Source: an uncultured Gemella sp. (GTDB lineage: Bacteria > Bacillota > Bacilli > Staphylococcales > Gemellaceae). Taken from it: a stretch of DNA of 10,299 bases. The notes beneath the pieces are model-generated. The model had not been told where the DNA came from. It did no database searches and was given only the letters and a program-made list of their open reading frames with translations. Position numbers and translations under genes: made by a program. This document shows positions 7,582 through 10,299 of the stretch, one piece after another. The stretch covers positions 1-10,299 of the forward strand of contig CAMBPW010000032.1 in assembly GCA_945869755.1 (NCBI GenBank). The letters are read 5' to 3'. Position 1 is the first letter of the stretch; every line of letters begins with the position of its first letter.

Positions 7582-8445
7582 TTATTTTTTTCTTATTAAT
7601 AATTTATCAGAAAGATTATATAAAAAATTGCATTGTAATTCTAATGAAATTTTTTTTGCGTTTTCTGTATGAAATTCTAATAATGACTCACATTCTTTAA
7701 TACCGTAAAATGATAAATATGTAATTTTCCCTTCATCGCTAGGCAATTTACCAATCATATCAAATTCTCCGTAATAATCTAAAATATCATCTTTTATTTG
7801 ATATGCAATTCCTAATTCTTTACCAAATTCAGTTAATAATTCCAAATCGGAAGTTCTTTTAGATATATAGCAAGAAAATAATAATGGTAATATAAGTAAA
7901 TTGCCTGTCTTTAATTTATGCATTTTTTTCAAATAACTTTTATCTATATTATAATTTTTTTGCTTAATATCATAAATTTGTCCAGAAATCATTCCAGCAA
8001 CCCCAGAATATTTAGCTAGTAACTCTATTAACTTAATTTTTGTAGCATCATCAATGTATTTATTGGTAGATATTATTTCAAATGACAAAGATTGCATTGC
8101 ATCTCCTGATAAAATTGCTACATCTTCACCGAATACATTATGATTTGTTAATTTCCCCCATCTATAGTCATCATTATCCATAGAAGGTAAATCATCATGA
8201 ATTAATGAATAGACATGCATAAGTTCAATAGATAGTGCAATATCTAAATATTTCATATAGTCTATATTATAATGTTTTAACATTAACAAAAACATTAGTG
8301 GTCTGATTTTTTTTCCTTCATTAATCAAAGAATATAATATTGAGTTTTTTAACTCTACAGGAATATCTAATTTTTCTATATATTTTTTAGCATAATTATT
8401 TAATATTATTTTGTTTTCAACTAAAAAATTATCTAAATTATTCAT
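7582..8445 (-). CDS. ispA: Farnesyl diphosphate synthase (short-chain polyprenyl diphosphate synthase), IspA
   Basis: IspA condenses dimethylallyl diphosphate with two isopentenyl diphosphates to farnesyl diphosphate, the precursor of undecaprenyl carriers and quinone side chains. Numbering from the ATG (287 residues): GKKIRP at 44-49 binds isopentenyl diphosphate. The first Asp-rich motif DDLPSMD is at 84-90, with two extra residues inside it and an aromatic Y79 five residues before, the pattern of bacterial (type II) FPP synthases. KTG lies near the middle and the second Asp-rich motif DDILD is at 219-223. Oddly, the usual RRGKPT after the first motif reads RWGKLT: the second arginine is W96. 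The start is ambiguous: an in-frame TTG at 8448 directly precedes the ATG, and AAAGGA (8462-8457) lies 8 bases before the TTG or 11 before the ATG. I chose the ATG. It overlaps xseB by 8 bp. No terminator is evident after it, so some read-through into the FNT gene is possible. Confidence 0.95.
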   Translation of the reverse strand: MNNLDNFLVENKIILNNYAKKYIEKLDIPVELKNSILYSLINEGKKIRPLMFLLMLKHYNIDYMKYLDIALSIELMHVYSLIHDDLPSMDNDDYRWGKLTNHNVFGEDVAILSGDAMQSLSFEIISTNKYIDDATKIKLIELLAKYSGVAGMISGQIYDIKQKNYNIDKSYLKKMHKLKTGNLLILPLLFSCYISKRTSDLELLTEFGKELGIAYQIKDDILDYYGEFDMIGKLPSDEGKITYLSFYGIKECESLLEFHTENAKKISLELQCNFLYNLSDKLLIRKK

Positions 8446-8638
8446 CAAATTGTAATTCCTTTGATAATTTTTCTATTTCTTTTTCTGCTTCATTTATTAT
8501 ATTATTACAGTTTTTAATAATATTTATTCCATTTTTATATTCTTCTAAAGAATCATTAAGTGATAATTCATTGTTTTCTAATTTTTTTATAATATTCTCT
8601 AATTCAAACAATTGGTTTTCAAAATCATTTTTATTCAT
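8438..8638 (-). CDS. xseB: Exodeoxyribonuclease VII small subunit XseB
   Basis: XseB is the small helical subunit of exonuclease VII; several copies bind the coiled-coil arm of each XseA to build the holoenzyme that cuts single-stranded DNA into oligonucleotides. The 66-residue protein is slightly short (family about 70-80) but keeps the typical pattern: FE near the N terminus, LE-x-I-x-x-LE (about residues 13-21), an LSLNDSLEEY segment (about 25-34), G37 followed by a cysteine, and a helical AEKEIEKL-type end. The ATG follows AAGG (8650-8647) with an 8-base spacer and starts one base after the xseA stop codon, so the two subunits are translated as neighbours. The 3' end overlaps ispA. xseA-xseB-ispA is the standard Bacillota order. 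Confidence 0.95.
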   Translation of the reverse strand: MNKNDFENQLFELENIIKKLENNELSLNDSLEEYKNGINIIKNCNNIINEAEKEIEKLSKELQFDE

Positions 8639-8639
8639 T

Positions 8640-9908
8640 TTAAATACCTTCTTCTTTCAATTCTAACACAGTTGCTTCAATAGTACCGTCAACAACATTA
8701 ATTTTTATATTTTCATTTAATTTTAATTGTTTTATTGATGAAATCTTTTTATTAGATTCATTGTTAATTATTGCATATCCCTTATTTAATATTTTTAAAG
8801 GAGAATTATTTTCAAAATTATTAACTGCAAATTTAAAATCATTTTTTTTATTTTTTATTAAATTTATATTTCTTATTTTTATAATATCATTATGTAAGTT
8901 ATTTTTTTTTACATTTAATAGTTTATTTATTAACAAATTAATGTACTTGCTTTTATTTAATAGAATTATTTTATTATCGTTATTAATTTGAATAAAATTT
9001 TTAATATAATGATTATTTTTTTTATTTTCTATTTTAAGTTTGTTTTCTAATATTTTGTTATTAATTAATTTATAAATTTTTTCATAGTATAATTTTAATT
9101 GTGATTTTAAATTCTCTATAGTTATTGACGTTGCTGCTTCAGCAGCAGCTGTAGGTGTAGACGCATTGTAATCAGATACAAAATCAACTAATGTTGTATC
9201 TGTTTCATGTCCTACTCCTGTTATTATAGGAGTCTTACAATTAAAAATTGTTCTCACAACTTGTTCATTATTAAAACTCCATAAGTCTTCTATAGCCCCT
9301 CCTCCTCTTGCCAATATAATTACGTCATTGTTATCATTATCTGCTTTTTTTAAATTTGAAATTATATCTTGAACAGAATTTTCTCCTTGAACTAAAGTTG
9401 GATATAAATTTATATTCGCTATAGGAAAACGTCTATATATAGTCTTTTTTATATCTTGAATAGCTGCTCCTGTAGCAGATGTTACAACAGCTATATTAAA
9501 ATTTATTTTTGGAATAATTTTTTTATATTCTAAAGAAAATATTCCTTCTTTTGATAATGAAGATTTTAATTCAATAAATTTACTATATAAATCTCCTACT
9601 CTATCTTTTTTTATTTCTGAAACAATAAGAGTGTATTTACCATAAGGAAAATAAAAATTAACTGATGCTTTAATTAAAACTAAATCACCATCATTTATTA
9701 TTAAACTATCGTCATAATTATATTTTTGAGCATTAATAACAGTATTATCATCTTTAATTGAAAAATACAGTGTTTTATTACTATGTAATTTACAATTAGA
9801 TACTTCTCCTTTTATATATATTTCTTTTAAATATGGATCATTAGAAAATTTTCTATCAATATATCTATTTAGTGCAGTAACTGTTAAATATGTTATATTT
9901 TCATTCAT
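8640..9908 (-). CDS. xseA: Exodeoxyribonuclease VII large subunit XseA
   Basis: XseA is the catalytic subunit of exonuclease VII, which degrades single-stranded DNA from both ends in mismatch repair and in processing of damaged or stalled DNA. The 422-residue protein has an N-terminal OB-fold (about 1-100), a catalytic domain with VTSATGAA near 145, RGGG-x-x-EDLW at 201-210 and GHETDTTLVDF from 233, followed by the TPTAAAEAA segment. A long helical region (about 265-385) corresponds to the coiled coil that carries XseB. That region is extremely rich in Lys, Asn and Ile and is encoded by DNA of about 10% GC in places. It includes an A9 tract (8910-8902). The start overlaps the nusB stop as ATGA, with no convincing ribosome site, so translation is probably coupled to nusB. 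Slightly shorter than Bacillus XseA (about 448), mostly in the helical part. Identification is firm. Confidence 0.97.
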   Translation of the reverse strand: MNENITYLTVTALNRYIDRKFSNDPYLKEIYIKGEVSNCKLHSNKTLYFSIKDDNTVINAQKYNYDDSLIINDGDLVLIKASVNFYFPYGKYTLIVSEIKKDRVGDLYSKFIELKSSLSKEGIFSLEYKKIIPKINFNIAVVTSATGAAIQDIKKTIYRRFPIANINLYPTLVQGENSVQDIISNLKKADNDNNDVIILARGGGAIEDLWSFNNEQVVRTIFNCKTPIITGVGHETDTTLVDFVSDYNASTPTAAAEAATSITIENLKSQLKLYYEKIYKLINNKILENKLKIENKKNNHYIKNFIQINNDNKIILLNKSKYINLLINKLLNVKKNNLHNDIIKIRNINLIKNKKNDFKFAVNNFENNSPLKILNKGYAIINNESNKKISSIKQLKLNENIKINVVDGTIEATVLELKEEGI

Positions 9909-10299
9909 ATATTTTCTTTTTCTACTACAGATTTTAAAACACCATTAATAAATTTATAACTATCATCTTTTTCACTATATTTTTTAGATAATTCTATAGC
10001 TTCATTAATTGATACTTTAAATGGTATTTCTGTAGTTATTATTTCATAAACTGCTATTCTTAGTATTTGTCTATCCATTTTTGACAATCTTTCAATTTTC
10101 CAACCGACCAAATTATTAGAAATTATATTATCTATATATTCTTTCTTATTTAAAATATTTTTGACAGAAGATATTATATATTCATTATTTTTAACTTCAT
10201 CACTTTCTAATTCTAACAAAGAATTAATTTCTAAGTCTGTATTATCTATTTGAAATAATAATTTAAATACTATTTCTCTCAATTCATGTCTAGTTTTCA
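9905..10299 (-). CDS. nusB: Transcription antitermination factor NusB (first base of start codon just outside window)
   Basis: NusB binds the boxA RNA of rRNA leaders with NusE (ribosomal protein S10) and supports antitermination and correct rRNA processing. The reading frame is open to the right edge. The last six codons before a TTG at 10282 read K-T-R-H-E-L, and the two edge bases are TG, so an A, G or T at 10300 would make a start codon. The resulting protein, M-KTRHELREIVFKLLFQID onward, is 131 residues, the length of Bacillus subtilis NusB. Starting at the TTG would drop the conserved N-terminal helix with its basic RNA-binding residues. Other conserved parts are W-K-x-x-R-x-x-x-x-DR-x-ILR in the middle and VSINEAIELSKKY followed by KFINGVL near the end. 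It ends with TGA, overlapping xseA by 4 bases, and no folD gene intervenes. Confidence 0.95.
   Translation of the reverse strand, partial: KTRHELREIVFKLLFQIDNTDLEINSLLELESDEVKNNEYIISSVKNILNKKEYIDNIISNNLVGWKIERLSKMDRQILRIAVYEIITTEIPFKVSINEAIELSKKYSEKDDSYKFINGVLKSVVEKENI

Noticed and set aside
8761..8991. Plus-strand open frame of 76 codons resembling a hydrophobic membrane peptide
   Set aside because: It is the mirror of the Lys/Asn-rich XseA coiled coil; AT-rich lysine codons read backwards as Phe and Leu.
1..10299. A new defence, mobile or other undescribed system
   Set aside because: All nine genes belong to known housekeeping or transport families except for the unexplained but known DUF1049 family; there are no transposase, integrase, repeat arrays, tRNA or att-like sites.

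Overview
The window carries nine protein genes, all on the minus strand, packed into two tight transcription units with one free-standing gene between them. Base composition is very AT-rich: hand-counted stretches run from about 10 to 25% GC, except in the transporter gene. Good Shine-Dalgarno motifs of the AAGGAG/GGAGG type precede most genes. Tryptophan is encoded by TGG and nusB ends at TGA at the expected family length, so the standard bacterial code applies, not the Mycoplasma code. Gene content and local order (nusB-xseA-xseB-ispA, pcrA-ligA, DUF1049 gene-recJ) are those of Bacillota, most like Bacilli. A low-GC lineage such as Gemella and relatives is plausible, but that genus is an inference from composition and synteny only.

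Reading in the direction of transcription, from right to left: (1) nusB, xseA, xseB and ispA (10299 to 7582) overlap or nearly abut and form one operon whose promoter lies outside the window. It joins an rRNA antitermination factor, both subunits of exonuclease VII and farnesyl diphosphate synthase. (2) A formate/nitrite channel gene (7502 to 6729) has its own strong sigma-A-type promoter and its own intrinsic terminator, and is visibly richer in G+C than its neighbours. (3) pcrA, ligA, a DUF1049/LapA-domain membrane protein gene and recJ (6614 to the left edge) form a second operon. Gaps are 4 and 17 bp and the last pair overlaps. recJ has no stop in the window and is cut by the left edge.

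The second operon is a DNA-repair block: PcrA helicase unwinds, RecJ degrades 5'-ended single strands and LigA seals nicks. Exonuclease VII in the first operon adds another single-strand nuclease. The small DUF1049 membrane protein is coupled to recJ, as yrvD is in Bacillus, with no known mechanistic link.

I found no mobile element, CRISPR array, RNA gene or obviously new system. No stretch longer than about 115 bases lacks a gene. The points most worth a second look are a tryptophan in place of a normally conserved active-site arginine in IspA, the compositional contrast and G7 tract of the transporter gene, and start-site corrections for the DUF1049 gene and nusB.
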